64,000 bases of DNA from Mesorhizobium sp. NZP2077. GTDB taxonomy: Bacteria > Pseudomonadota > Alphaproteobacteria > Rhizobiales > Rhizobiaceae. The position numbers and the translations under genes are program-made. A model generated the notes under the pieces. It saw nothing but the letters and a program-made list of their open reading frames with translations, was not told where the DNA came from and did no database searches. Below are positions 8,479 to 16,338 of the stretch, in pieces. The DNA lies in NCBI RefSeq assembly GCF_013170805.1, contig NZ_CP051293.1, positions 3,664,001-3,728,000 on the forward strand. Reading direction: 5' to 3'. Position 1 is the first letter of the stretch. Every line of letters begins with the position of its first letter.

Positions 8479-9480
8479 TCAGGCGGCCAGCAACTGCTTG
8501 CGGTCGACACGCTCCTGCTGCGGCGAGCGAGCATAGAGTTCGCGATAGCATTTGGAGAAATGCGAGGCCGAGACGAAGCCGCAGGCGACCGCAACCTCGA
8601 CCACCGGCATCGAGGACTGGATTAAGAGGTGCCTGGCGCGATCGAGCCGGATTTCCAGGTAGTAGCGGGCAGGCGAGCGGCCCATCTCGGTGCGGAACAG
8701 GCGCTCGATCTGGCGGCGCGACAGGTCGACGTGGTCGGCGATCTCGATCAGCGACAGCGGCTCGGAGAGATTGCCTTCCATCAACTCGATGATGGTCAGC
8801 ACTTTCGAGTTCTGCACGCCAAGGCGGGCGCGCAGCGGCAGGCGCTGGCGATCGGTCGGGCTGCGTACGCGGTCGGTCAGCACCTGCTCGCACACACGAT
8901 TGACGAGGCTCTCGTCGAAATCGTCGCCGATTAGCTTCAGCATCATGTCGAGTGCGGCGGTGCCGCCGGCGCAGGTGTAGATGTTCTGGTCGATCTCGAA
9001 GAGGTCGGCAAAGACATTGGCCTTCGGAAACGCCTCGGAAAAGCCCGGCAGGTTTTCCCAGTGGATGGCGCAGCGCTTGTTGGACAAGAGGCCGGCGGCG
9101 GCGAGGATATGCGCGCCGGTGCACAGGCCGCCGACGGCGACGCCGCGGTTGTACTCTTCGCGCAGCCAGGCGAAGGCCGACTTGTTCTGGTAGCGCTCGA
9201 CATTGATGCCGCTGCAGACGATGGCCATGTTGGGCCGGTCGGGGCCGGCCATCTTCTTGCGTTCTTCCTCCAGCGAAGTGTTGACCGCGCATTCGACGCC
9301 GTTCGAGGCGCGCACCGGCTTACCGTCGATGCTGGCCAGGCGCCAGCGATAGGCCTCGTAGCCAAGCATGCGGTTGGCCGAGCGCAGCGGGTCGAGCGCG
9401 GTCGCAAAAGCGATCATGGTGAAATCGGGGACAAGGAAGAACACAAACGATCGCTTGATCGGATGCTTTACGGCGTTCAA
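8479..9480 (-). CDS. GlxA family transcriptional regulator (DJ-1/PfpI-like domain plus AraC HTH), GbdR-like
   Basis: A 333-residue regulator. The N-terminal half is an amidase-like DJ-1/PfpI sensor domain (FFLVPDFTMIAFATALDPLRSAN; VGGLCTGAHILAAAGLL). The C-terminal half is an AraC helix-turn-helix pair (LSLIEIADHVDLSRRQIERLFRTEMGRSPARYYLEIRLDRARHLL; VAVACGFVSASHFSKCYRELY). Proteins with this layout include GbdR, SouR and CdhR, which sense glycine betaine, sarcosine or carnitine and activate their catabolism. That fits the betaine-type genes around it, but the ligand is inferred. An excellent dyad (9585-9606) lies about 105-125 bp upstream of the start. The start Met is followed by NAVKHPIKRSFVFFL. 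Confidence 0.88.
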   Translation of the reverse strand: MNAVKHPIKRSFVFFLVPDFTMIAFATALDPLRSANRMLGYEAYRWRLASIDGKPVRASNGVECAVNTSLEEERKKMAGPDRPNMAIVCSGINVERYQNKSAFAWLREEYNRGVAVGGLCTGAHILAAAGLLSNKRCAIHWENLPGFSEAFPKANVFADLFEIDQNIYTCAGGTAALDMMLKLIGDDFDESLVNRVCEQVLTDRVRSPTDRQRLPLRARLGVQNSKVLTIIELMEGNLSEPLSLIEIADHVDLSRRQIERLFRTEMGRSPARYYLEIRLDRARHLLIQSSMPVVEVAVACGFVSASHFSKCYRELYARSPQQERVDRKQLLAA

Positions 9481-9584
9481 GGGAACCTCACACAGCCATG
9501 GCGCGAACAGGATGTCGCGAATAGCATAGCGTCATCAGGAAAAACCTTGCTTGTCAATTGGCTAAGCCGCCTTGGCGAGACAAA

Positions 9585-9606
9585 ATTTGCGACATGGGTC
9601 GCAAAT
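9585..9606. promoter_or_regulatory. Perfect 9-bp dyad upstream of the GlxA-type regulator
   Basis: ATTTGCGAC-ATGG-GTCGCAAAT is a perfect inverted repeat with a 4-nt spacer, 105-126 bp upstream of the regulator's start codon. Half-sites of the same sequence recur upstream of the first FAD/GcvT gene (1687-1694) and between the corrinoid-protein and MttB genes. A role as the operator of the adjacent regulator is an inference. Confidence 0.6.
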
Positions 9607-9633
9607 GGGCAATTGCTGTGCGGCGGTGCTCTT

Positions 9634-9676
9634 GGAACATGCAGTCATGTTCCCCGGGAACATGACTGCATGTTCC
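9634..9676. repeat. 43-bp palindrome made of two identical 20-bp dyads
   Basis: Two 21-bp arms (9634-9654 and 9656-9676) are perfect reverse complements around a single C at 9655. Each arm is itself a dyad, GGAACATG-CAGT-CATGTTCC and its complement. So the element holds two copies of GGAACATG-N4-CATGTTCC. It lies 154-196 bp upstream of the GlxA-type regulator start and could be a tandem operator or an extrudable cruciform. Confidence 0.65.
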
Positions 9677-9721
9677 GGGCTAGCAGCGCCAACTGTCCAA
9701 ACGGCGGGCAAAATGCGCAAA

Positions 9722-9762
9722 GGGAAAACAAAACGCCGCCGTGGCTGGAGCCAGGCGGCGTT
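9722..9762 (-). terminator. Rho-independent terminator for the small gene at 9806-9940
   Basis: Read on the minus strand, the stem AACGCCGCC-TGGC pairs with GCCA-GGCGGCGTT, with one bulged base at 9741 and a 4-nt loop. It is followed by TTTTGTTTTCCC. It lies 44 bp downstream of the small gene's stop codon. Confidence 0.8.
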
Positions 9763-9805
9763 ACAGTCTTAAAGCAGCGGCAGGGAGGCGCTGCCTGGAA
9801 AAAAA

Positions 9806-9940
9806 TCAGGCGACGAAGCCGAGGCGCGCCGCAGCCATGGCGCCGGTCTGGCCGGGCATGGTGTTGGCAAGGCGCTGACGCTCGAGAGCGGTGGTCAGGT
9901 TCATTTCGCGGCGGGCGAAGAAGCGGGCAAAAAGCTTCAT
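9806..9940 (-). CDS. Small basic protein of unknown function (44 aa)
   Basis: A 44-codon frame, MKLFARFFARREMNLTTALE and so on, ending in ARLGFVA. GGAG sits six bases upstream of the ATG and a strong terminator follows, so the unit has all the parts of a small gene. The N-terminus is rich in Phe and Arg, the rest is mixed helix. Size and setting recall other alphaproteobacterial small proteins, but the DUF1127 signature is absent. A further in-frame ATG at 9946 is too close to the GGAG. The function is unknown. Confidence 0.6.
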   Translation of the reverse strand: MKLFARFFARREMNLTTALERQRLANTMPGQTGAMAAARLGFVA

Positions 9941-10235
9941 GATCATCTCCATTGGTTGCTCAGACGGGTCGCCTTCGCTTTATGGAGTGGGGCAGCTCGT
10001 TTGCTGACGCCCATATAGGCTTGTGTGAGCAGAAACTAAATCGCAAAAGCGAAGCGCTTGATATGAAATGCGACACCGAATGCGACAAATTTGGGCAACG
10101 TGCTCGAAAATTATGATTGTTTACAAGGCATTAATTCAAAATCAGAGCCGCTATGCGGCTTGCTCATATGCGCCATGCGTTGGCGGCATGGCTCCAAAAC
10201 TCATTTGAATACAAACAAAGTGGAGAGGGCCTGGG
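9941..10235. other. Intergenic region upstream of the 44-aa gene
   Basis: About 300 bp, more AT-rich than its surroundings. It should hold the promoter of the small minus-strand gene. The heptamer ATGCGAC occurs twice as a direct repeat at about 10068-10086, and a TCGCAAAAGCGA dyad lies at about 10041-10052. No convincing gene was seen on either strand. Confidence 0.5.
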
Positions 10236-10281
10236 GAAAATAGAGAAGGCCTGCCGGGCTGGGTGCGCGCGGCAGGCCTTC
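10236..10281 (-). terminator. Rho-independent terminator after DUF1127 gene
   Basis: A perfect 12-bp stem (GAAGGCCTGCCG at 10245-10256 with CGGCAGGCCTTC at 10270-10281) and a 13-nt loop. On the minus strand it is followed by TCTATTTTCCCC. It ends the DUF1127 transcript about 20 bp past the stop codon. Confidence 0.8.
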
Positions 10282-10300
10282 GGCATTTGGTACACACGGT

Positions 10301-10486
10301 TTACTTTGCTCCAGCCCACGATCCAACGCCGTTGCGAATGCCGGCCTTGGTGTCGGAAGCTTCGGGCCAGCCAATATCCTTCTGCAGTTCGATCGGCAGG
10401 GAGCGGATGGCGCGTTCGGTCTGGTAGCGGGCGCGGGCAGCGCTGAATTCAGTCGCGATGCGACCGAGGGACGACAGGATAGACAT
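10301..10486 (-). CDS. DUF1127 domain-containing small protein, copy 1
   Basis: A 61-residue protein beginning MSILSSLGRIATEFSAARAR. The DUF1127 core reads RAIRSLPIELQKDIGWPE, containing the LPxxxxKDIGWP signature. Arg-rich DUF1127 proteins are abundant in alphaproteobacteria; some have been linked to RNA metabolism and phosphate or carbon/nitrogen balance. GGAGAATGAA precedes the ATG. A terminator follows. It is divergent from the LysR gene, with about 230 bp between them. A second DUF1127 gene lies 2.3 kb away, on the other side of that regulator. Confidence 0.85.
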   Translation of the reverse strand: MSILSSLGRIATEFSAARARYQTERAIRSLPIELQKDIGWPEASDTKAGIRNGVGSWAGAK

Positions 10487-10714
10487 TTCATTCTCCTTTG
10501 GTGGCGGGCCGGAGACACTCCGACCCTTGATGGGGCCTTACACGAGGCGTGTTTCAACCCCATTTCATGCCGATTGCAGGTTTGTGACGTGGTCGTTTCG
10601 TGGCTGCTATTGGCAGCACCCTGCTTCGATGGAGTTGACTATCCTCCTGTTCTGATGTTCAATCAAACGAAATGGAATGATGCTTTGTATCAGAAAAATT
10701 GAAGGTCGGTTCCC

Positions 10715-11614
10715 ATGAACGCCCCGCTCAATCATCCACTGCCGCTGCTCGATCTCGACGTTTTGCGCACTTTCGTGGCGATTGCCGAGACCGGCAGCTT
10801 CACCACCGCCGCCAATGCCGTGTTCCGCACGCCGTCGGCCGTCTCCATGCAGATCAAGAAGCTGGAGGACATTCTTGGCCGCTCGGTGTTTGCCCGCGAC
10901 GCCCGCTCGGTGTCGCTGACCACGGATGGCGAGATGCTGCTCGGCTATGCCCGCCGGCTGCTGTCGATCAACCGCGAGGTGGTGTCGAAGTTCATCATTC
11001 CCGAGATTGTCGGCGTGGTCCGGCTCGGTTCTCCGGATGATTATGGCGAGCGCGTTCTGCCGCAGGTGCTGAAGCGCTTTGCGCAGTCGCACCCGTCGAT
11101 CGCCGTCGACGTCACCATAGACCAGAGCAGCAATCTGCGCCGGCGCATGGACGACCGCGCGCTCGACATCACGCTTCTGACCAACTCCTACAAGACCAGC
11201 GCGCTCGGCGCCGAGGTGCTTTTGACCGAGCCGATCGTCTGGGCCGGCGCCAAGGGCGGTTGCGCGCATCTGCGCGAACCGTTGCCGGTGTCGCTGTGGG
11301 AGGAGGGCTGCGCCTGGCGGGCCGGCGCGCTCGATGCGCTGGGCCGTGAAGGCCGCAACTACCGCATCGCCTATATGAGCGCGCACACGGCCGGCCAGCG
11401 CGCCGCGATCATGTCCGACCTCGCGGTGGCGCCGCTGCCGAAGTCGTTTCTGGGCAACGACATGGTCGAACTGTGCCCGAAGGACGGCATGCCCGATATC
11501 GGCACCTATAATCTCGCCATGGTGGTGGCGCCGGACGCCAGCGCGCCGGTCAAGGCCGTCGCCGACCATATCCGCGCGACCTTCGAAGTGTTCCGGGAAA
11601 CCGGCAAGTTCTGA
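10715..11614 (+). CDS. LysR family transcriptional regulator
   Basis: A 299-residue protein with an N-terminal winged helix-turn-helix (LDLDVLRTFVAIAETGSFTTAANAVFRTPSAVSMQIKKLEDILGRSVF). The LysR substrate-binding domain starts at about residue 90 (VVRLGSPDDYGERVLPQVLKRFAQSHPSIAVDV). The 228-bp spacer to the divergent DUF1127 gene should hold the shared regulatory region. Its position between two DUF1127 genes suggests, but does not prove, that it controls one or both. The ligand is unknown. Confidence 0.9.
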   Translation: MNAPLNHPLPLLDLDVLRTFVAIAETGSFTTAANAVFRTPSAVSMQIKKLEDILGRSVFARDARSVSLTTDGEMLLGYARRLLSINREVVSKFIIPEIVGVVRLGSPDDYGERVLPQVLKRFAQSHPSIAVDVTIDQSSNLRRRMDDRALDITLLTNSYKTSALGAEVLLTEPIVWAGAKGGCAHLREPLPVSLWEEGCAWRAGALDALGREGRNYRIAYMSAHTAGQRAAIMSDLAVAPLPKSFLGNDMVELCPKDGMPDIGTYNLAMVVAPDASAPVKAVADHIRATFEVFRETGKF

Positions 11615-11644
11615 CGAGCCGGGATCAGACCGAAATCAGAAGCG

Positions 11645-12598
11645 CTACTCCGCCGCCTCGGCGGAGGGCGCTTCGAACCTTGTTCTCGTGTCCTGCCTGA
11701 TCGGCGAGGGGCTCTCGTTGAGAAACGCCACGATGTGCTGGCGGGCGCGCCGCGATTCCGGCATGTCGAACAGTGGCCAGACGTGGAACATGCCTTGCTC
11801 ATGGACGACGTCGATCTCGGCACCGGCGGCACGCGCTTTTTCCGCGAAGACCAGATTGTCGGGGGTCAGGAGATCACGCGAGCCCGTCAGAAGCAGTGTC
11901 TTGGGCAGCACGGAGAGATCACCGTAGACCGGGCTGATGTGCCAGTCGCTGCGGTCGATGCCGGCACTGTACATCCGGATCGCTTCGAGGCCGCCTGGAA
12001 TCCCGAGCCAAGGGTCGTTACGCTCGGCCTCGAACAGCTTAGGGTTAGAAAGCGACATGTCGACGCCGGGCGAGATCAGCACGTGCCGTGACGGCAGGGG
12101 CAAGCCTGCTTCGGCAGCCATCATGGTCAGCACCACGGCCATATTGCCGCCGGCGGAATCGCCCATGAAGATGATGTCTTCCGCTTCCGTCTCGTCGAGC
12201 ATCTGGCGATAGACGTCGCCGACCATGCCGAACATGGCGTGGAAATCGTGTTCCGGGGCGATGGGATAGATCGGCACGGTGATGCCGTAGCCCAGCCGGT
12301 CGGCCATGTCAGCGATCAGGTGCCAGTGATAGGGCGTGATCTCAAACACATAGGCGCCGCCATGCAAATAGAGGATCCGCTTGTACTCGCCGGCTCTTCG
12401 GGCGATTTCATAGACCGGAAAACCGTCGACGGTGCGGGTCTGGATGTCCAAGCGCTGCTGCAGCGAGGCCGGCGGATGGTGATCCTCGGTCTTGCGCGCG
12501 GCCGCGATCCAGCGCTGCAGGCTTTCCGGGCTGGAAAACGCCTTTTTGCGGCTGTACCTGAGCACGAAGGACACGACGTGGCTTTTGAAACTTGGCAT
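11645..12598 (-). CDS. Alpha/beta hydrolase, hormone-sensitive-lipase-like esterase
   Basis: A 317-residue hydrolase with the HSL-family oxyanion-hole motif HGGA (LYLHGGAYVF) and the nucleophile elbow GDSAGGN. The acid and base residues are probably in the stretches SRDLLTPD and GMFHVWP. It is likely an intracellular carboxylesterase for small acyl esters. A short hydrophobic N-terminal stretch (SHVVSFVLRYS) is not a convincing signal peptide. It is convergent with the LysR gene (30-bp gap), and 235 bp of apparently non-coding DNA lie upstream. Confidence 0.85.
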   Translation of the reverse strand: MPSFKSHVVSFVLRYSRKKAFSSPESLQRWIAAARKTEDHHPPASLQQRLDIQTRTVDGFPVYEIARRAGEYKRILYLHGGAYVFEITPYHWHLIADMADRLGYGITVPIYPIAPEHDFHAMFGMVGDVYRQMLDETEAEDIIFMGDSAGGNMAVVLTMMAAEAGLPLPSRHVLISPGVDMSLSNPKLFEAERNDPWLGIPGGLEAIRMYSAGIDRSDWHISPVYGDLSVLPKTLLLTGSRDLLTPDNLVFAEKARAAGAEIDVVHEQGMFHVWPLFDMPESRRARQHIVAFLNESPSPIRQDTRTRFEAPSAEAAE

Positions 12599-12832
12599 GC
12601 GGATACACGAACTTCGGCAAGAGCCGACTAAGAGAAACCTCCACTATTTCCGAAGATCGTACCTTGGCCGAGAAAGTCAAGTTTTACGCAGTGTCCACAC
12701 GGCGCTGTGATCCGCGCCCCTGACGTCAGCGGCGCGGCAGAAGTGCCGCGCGCAGCCGGTTGCTGGTTGGCGCCGGGGATGTGCGAGACCCCCGGCGGAC
12801 GCCGAGCAATTTGCATTTGTCGGCGAAGGTCA

Positions 12833-13018
12833 TCAGCGCGCCGTACCCAGAAGCAGCGAAGTGAGCGCGGCCTGCGGATCACTGGGCGGAGAAGCCGGCC
12901 AGCCAATATCCTTCTGGACATGCGCCGGCAGGCTGTTCAGCTCGCGGATCGCCTTGTTCCTGGCATGGGTCTGCCTGATGGTCGCACCGAAGCGGCCGAG
13001 ATTTCCAAACATCGACAT
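12833..13018 (-). CDS. DUF1127 domain-containing small protein, copy 2
   Basis: A 61-residue protein, MSMFGNLGRFGATIRQTHAR then NKAIRELNSLPAHVQKDIGWPA. It carries the same KDIGWP signature as the gene at 10301-10486. The ATG at 13018 has GGGAG six bases upstream; the in-frame ATG at 13024 is too close to that site. A much longer frame upstream lacks support. The C-terminus is extended and apolar compared with copy 1. Confidence 0.8.
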   Translation of the reverse strand: MSMFGNLGRFGATIRQTHARNKAIRELNSLPAHVQKDIGWPASPPSDPQAALTSLLLGTAR

Positions 13019-13208
13019 TTTCATCTCCCTTGGAGAACGGCCTCGACCGAGGATTATCTTCGGCCGCCGTTCGAAGCGGGGTAAATGCGCCTGCCATGTA
13101 TCGGATGGATTTCGCGAAAACAGCGTTTCGGTTTCCGGATCGGTTCGATCCGGAAACATTTGCATGCAAATGAGTTTGAGATTTCGAGGCAACCTGTGAA
13201 GGTCGCCT

Positions 13209-15278
13209 CTATTCCCGGCTACGCCTTGCCGCGTGGCCTTCGCGCGAGCGGCGGCGTGGGGCGGCGTCGCCGGCGACACCGTCCTCGCTGACCGTCTTGC
13301 GCGGCGGCAGTTTCACCGCCGCCGACAGTTTCGGGAACGGGTCGACCTTGTTGGGCAGCGCCATGGCGTAGACGAAATGCTCCTGGAATTTCGGCTCCAG
13401 CGCGGTCTCGATCTTTTCGATCTGGCTGACCGTCTCCTCGATCTCGCGGCGATAGCCCCGATTGAGCAGCGCCATGCGTGCACCGGCACCGGCGGCGTTG
13501 CCGACGGCCGAGACCTTGTCGAGGTCGCAATCGGGGATCAGGCCCAGCACCATGGCGTATTTCGGATCGATGAAGGAACCGAAGGCGCCGGCGAAATGGA
13601 TGCGGTCGACATGCTCGGTATTCTGCTTTTCCATCAAAAGCTTGGTGCCGGCATAAAGCGCTGCCTTGGCGAGCTGGATGGCGCGCACGTCGGTCTGGGT
13701 GATGGTGATCTTCGGTTCGCCTTCCTTCAGCACGTAGGAGAAGGTGCGGCCGTTGGCGACGACCCGTGGCGAGCGCGCGGCCAGTGAGCCATCGACGACG
13801 CCATCCTCGGAAATGATGCCGGCGAGATACATCTCCGCCACGATCTCGATGATGCCGGAGCCGCAGATGCCGGTGACGCCGGTCGCCTGCACGCTGTCGA
13901 GGAAGCCCGGTTCGTCGGACCACAGTTCGGAGCCGATGACGCGGTATTTTGGCTCCAGCGTTTCGGGATCGATGCGCACGCGCTCGATGGCGCCGGGCGC
14001 GGCGCGCTGGCCGCCGGAGATTTCGGCGCCTTCAAAGGCTGGTCCCGTTGGCGAGGAGGCAGCGACAACCCGCGTGCGGTTGCCGAGCACGATCTCGGCA
14101 TTGGTGCCGACGTCGACGATCAGCATCATCTCGTCCTGGCGATGCGGGCCTTCCGACAGCGTGACTGCCGCCGCGTCGGCGCCCACATGGCCGGCGATGC
14201 AAGGCAGCATATAGAGCCGGGCGCCCTGGTTGAGCTTAAGGCCGATGTCGGAGGCCTTGATGCGCACGGCGCCCGAGACGGCGAGCGCGAAAGGGGCGCC
14301 GCCAAGCTCGGTCGGATCGATGCCGAGGAACAGATGGTGCATGATCGGATTGCCGACGAAGACGGAATCCAGGATGTCGTTGCGCTGGACATTGCCTTCC
14401 GCGCAGACCTTGTCGACGAGGCTGGAGATCGCCTCGCGCACGGCCACCGTCATGCCTTCGCGGCCATCAGGGTTCATCATAACGTAGGAGACGCGGCTCA
14501 TCAGATCCTCGCCGAAGCGGATCTGCGGGTTCGAGGTGCCGGAGGAGGCGGCGACGCGGCCCGACAGCAGCGACACCAGATGCATGGCGATGGTGGTCGA
14601 GCCGATATCGCAGGCCAGCCCATAGGCCTCGTTCTTGAGGCCTGGCCACAAAGCGATGACGCGTGCGATATCGCTGTCGGCATCCTTGTGGATGGCGGCG
14701 GTGGCGGTCCAGTTGCCCTTGCGCAGGATGCCCTGCACCTGCGGCAGCAGGTAGAAGTCGAATTCGAGGTTCTTGAAGCCCCAGTCCTTCATCAGCGCGA
14801 TCTTCAGCCGGTCGAGATCGCCAAGCGGCTTGTGCATGTCGGGCTCTTCGATCTCGACATAGCACATGCGGATCGCCGTATCGCGGGCGATCACCCTGGT
14901 GTCGGCATCCTTGCGGATGGTCTGCGCATTGATGACGGTATCCTGCGGCACGTCGATGACGAGGTCGCCAAGGATCTGCGCCGAGCAGGAGAGGCGGCGC
15001 CGTTCAGGCAGGCCGCGCACGCGTTCGTAGCGATCTTCCTTGGGGCCCTTGGGCGAAATGTGGTCGTTGGAGGATACGATCTTGTGCTTGGCGAAATTGC
15101 CTTCCTGCACCTCGATCTGACAGCGCCCGCAGGTGGCACGGCCGCCGCACACGCTCTCGACATAGACGCCTAGCTGGCGCGCGGCATCCAGCACCGGCGT
15201 GCCTACAGGAAACCGCCCGCGCTTGCCTGACGGCATGAACAGCACGAGCGGATCGGTGATGTTGGCAGGTGAATTCAC
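13209..15278 (-). CDS. RamA-like corrinoid activation/regeneration protein (2Fe-2S plus ASKHA domain)
   Basis: About 689 residues. The N-terminus is a plant-type ferredoxin domain with the cluster CX5CX2CX44C (CGGRATCGRC, about residues 44-53, and LSC near 98). The middle and C-terminus form the ASKHA/DUF4445-type ATPase found in reductive activators of corrinoid enzymes (ACDIGSTTIAMHL; LIVDVGTNAEIVLG; GICGSGIIE; HFAGAFGSFIDPKYAM). These proteins use ATP to return Co(II) to Co(I) after accidental oxidation. The frame extends into the upstream gene. I chose the GTG at 15278, 10 bp after that gene's stop, because it keeps the ferredoxin domain complete. It is co-transcribed with the pterin-binding methyltransferase. 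Confidence 0.85.
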   Translation of the reverse strand: MNSPANITDPLVLFMPSGKRGRFPVGTPVLDAARQLGVYVESVCGGRATCGRCQIEVQEGNFAKHKIVSSNDHISPKGPKEDRYERVRGLPERRRLSCSAQILGDLVIDVPQDTVINAQTIRKDADTRVIARDTAIRMCYVEIEEPDMHKPLGDLDRLKIALMKDWGFKNLEFDFYLLPQVQGILRKGNWTATAAIHKDADSDIARVIALWPGLKNEAYGLACDIGSTTIAMHLVSLLSGRVAASSGTSNPQIRFGEDLMSRVSYVMMNPDGREGMTVAVREAISSLVDKVCAEGNVQRNDILDSVFVGNPIMHHLFLGIDPTELGGAPFALAVSGAVRIKASDIGLKLNQGARLYMLPCIAGHVGADAAAVTLSEGPHRQDEMMLIVDVGTNAEIVLGNRTRVVAASSPTGPAFEGAEISGGQRAAPGAIERVRIDPETLEPKYRVIGSELWSDEPGFLDSVQATGVTGICGSGIIEIVAEMYLAGIISEDGVVDGSLAARSPRVVANGRTFSYVLKEGEPKITITQTDVRAIQLAKAALYAGTKLLMEKQNTEHVDRIHFAGAFGSFIDPKYAMVLGLIPDCDLDKVSAVGNAAGAGARMALLNRGYRREIEETVSQIEKIETALEPKFQEHFVYAMALPNKVDPFPKLSAAVKLPPRKTVSEDGVAGDAAPRRRSREGHAARRSRE

Positions 15279-15288
15279 GATTGCGCGC

Positions 15289-16260
15289 TTATCCCCGACC
15301 CATCCGGGCTTCACGGCCGCCGCGACGGCGACCGCCGGCAGCACCGTCGCCTGGTGCATTGACCTGCGTCGGTGCCGCAACTGCCTGGCCGCCTTCGGCT
15401 GGCTTGTAGTCCTTGTAGGTACGGATCCAGTTGGTGCAGTTCTCGTCGGTGCCGTTGAGCACATTGGCGCCGCGCACGGCTTCCATTTCCTGCGGACGCA
15501 CCGGGTTCATGATCGCCGAGGTCATGCCGGCGCCGATGACCATCGGGATGAAGGCGGCATTGATGCCATGGCGGTGCGGCAGGCCGAAGGAGATGTTGGA
15601 CAGGCCGCAAGTGGTGTTGACCTTGAGTTCTTCGCGCAGGCGCCGCAGCAGCGCGAACACCTGGCGGCCGGCATCGCCAAGCGCACCGATCGGCATGACC
15701 AGCGGGTCGACGACGACGTCATGCGCCGGAATGCCGAAATCGGCGCAACGTTGTACGATCTTCTTGGCGACGGCAAAGCGCACGTCCGGATCCATCGAAA
15801 TGCCGGTCTCGTCGTTGGAGATGGCGACGACCGGTACGTTGTATTTCTTGACCAGCGGCAGGATGGCTTCGAGCTTTTCCTCCTCGCCGGTGACGGAGTT
15901 GACCAGCGGGCGACCCTTGGCGACCTTCAACGCCGCTTCGATTGCGGCGGTGACCGAGCTGTCGATGGACAGCGGCAGGTCGACCAGCCCCTGCACGATC
16001 TCCAGCGTCTGCACGAGAAGGCCGGGCTCGGTCTCGTTCGGGTTGACCGAGGTGACGCCGGCGTTGACGTCGAGCATGGTGGCGCCGCAGGCGGCCTGTT
16101 CCAGCGCGTCCCTGATCACGGTTTCGAAATTACCCGCGATCATCTCGGCGGCGAGCTTCTTGCGGCCGGTCGGGTTGATGCGCTCGCCGATGACGCAGAA
16201 GGGCTGGTCGAAGCCGATGATGATCTCTCGTGTCGCCGAGGCGACGATGGTCCGGGTCAT
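15289..16260 (-). CDS. Pterin-binding methyltransferase (dihydropteroate-synthase fold), methyl-corrinoid:tetrahydrofolate type
   Basis: A 323-residue TIM-barrel protein of the pterin-binding family (CVIGERINPTGRKKL; ATMLDVNAGV; LPLSIDSSVTAAIEAAL; NTTCGLSNISFGLPHR). These blocks match AcsE/MtgA/MtvA-type enzymes and the folate domain of MetH, which move methyl groups between a corrinoid protein and tetrahydrofolate. They do not match folate-biosynthetic FolP. The last 35 residues are a low-complexity Gly/Arg tail. In this setting it would accept the methyl group from the corrinoid protein at 21012-21710. A near-perfect GATATAAAG palindrome lies 17-39 bp upstream. The RamA-like gene follows directly. 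Confidence 0.88.
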   Translation of the reverse strand: MTRTIVASATREIIIGFDQPFCVIGERINPTGRKKLAAEMIAGNFETVIRDALEQAACGATMLDVNAGVTSVNPNETEPGLLVQTLEIVQGLVDLPLSIDSSVTAAIEAALKVAKGRPLVNSVTGEEEKLEAILPLVKKYNVPVVAISNDETGISMDPDVRFAVAKKIVQRCADFGIPAHDVVVDPLVMPIGALGDAGRQVFALLRRLREELKVNTTCGLSNISFGLPHRHGINAAFIPMVIGAGMTSAIMNPVRPQEMEAVRGANVLNGTDENCTNWIRTYKDYKPAEGGQAVAAPTQVNAPGDGAAGGRRRGGREARMGRG

Positions 16261-16276
16261 GAAGTCTCTCCGCCTT

Positions 16277-16299
16277 GATATAAAGTGCTTCTTTATATC
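16277..16299. promoter_or_regulatory. GATATAAAG palindrome upstream of pterin-binding methyltransferase
   Basis: GATATAAAG-TGCTT-CTTTATATC has perfect 9-bp arms around 5 nt. It sits 17-39 bp before the start codon and within the 78-bp gap from the metF-like gene. A near-identical site precedes the betaine-homocysteine methyltransferase gene at 33089-33110. It is probably an operator of a methyl-cycle regulator. Confidence 0.6.
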
Positions 16300-16338
16300 G
16301 TCTCTGGTTTCGTTCCAGGGTCTGGTGATGGGCCGCGC

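Noticed and set aside
10153..10446. 97-codon frame on the plus strand near the first DUF1127 gene
   Set aside because: It overlaps the DUF1127 gene and its terminator, lacks a ribosome-binding site and has no coding-like composition.
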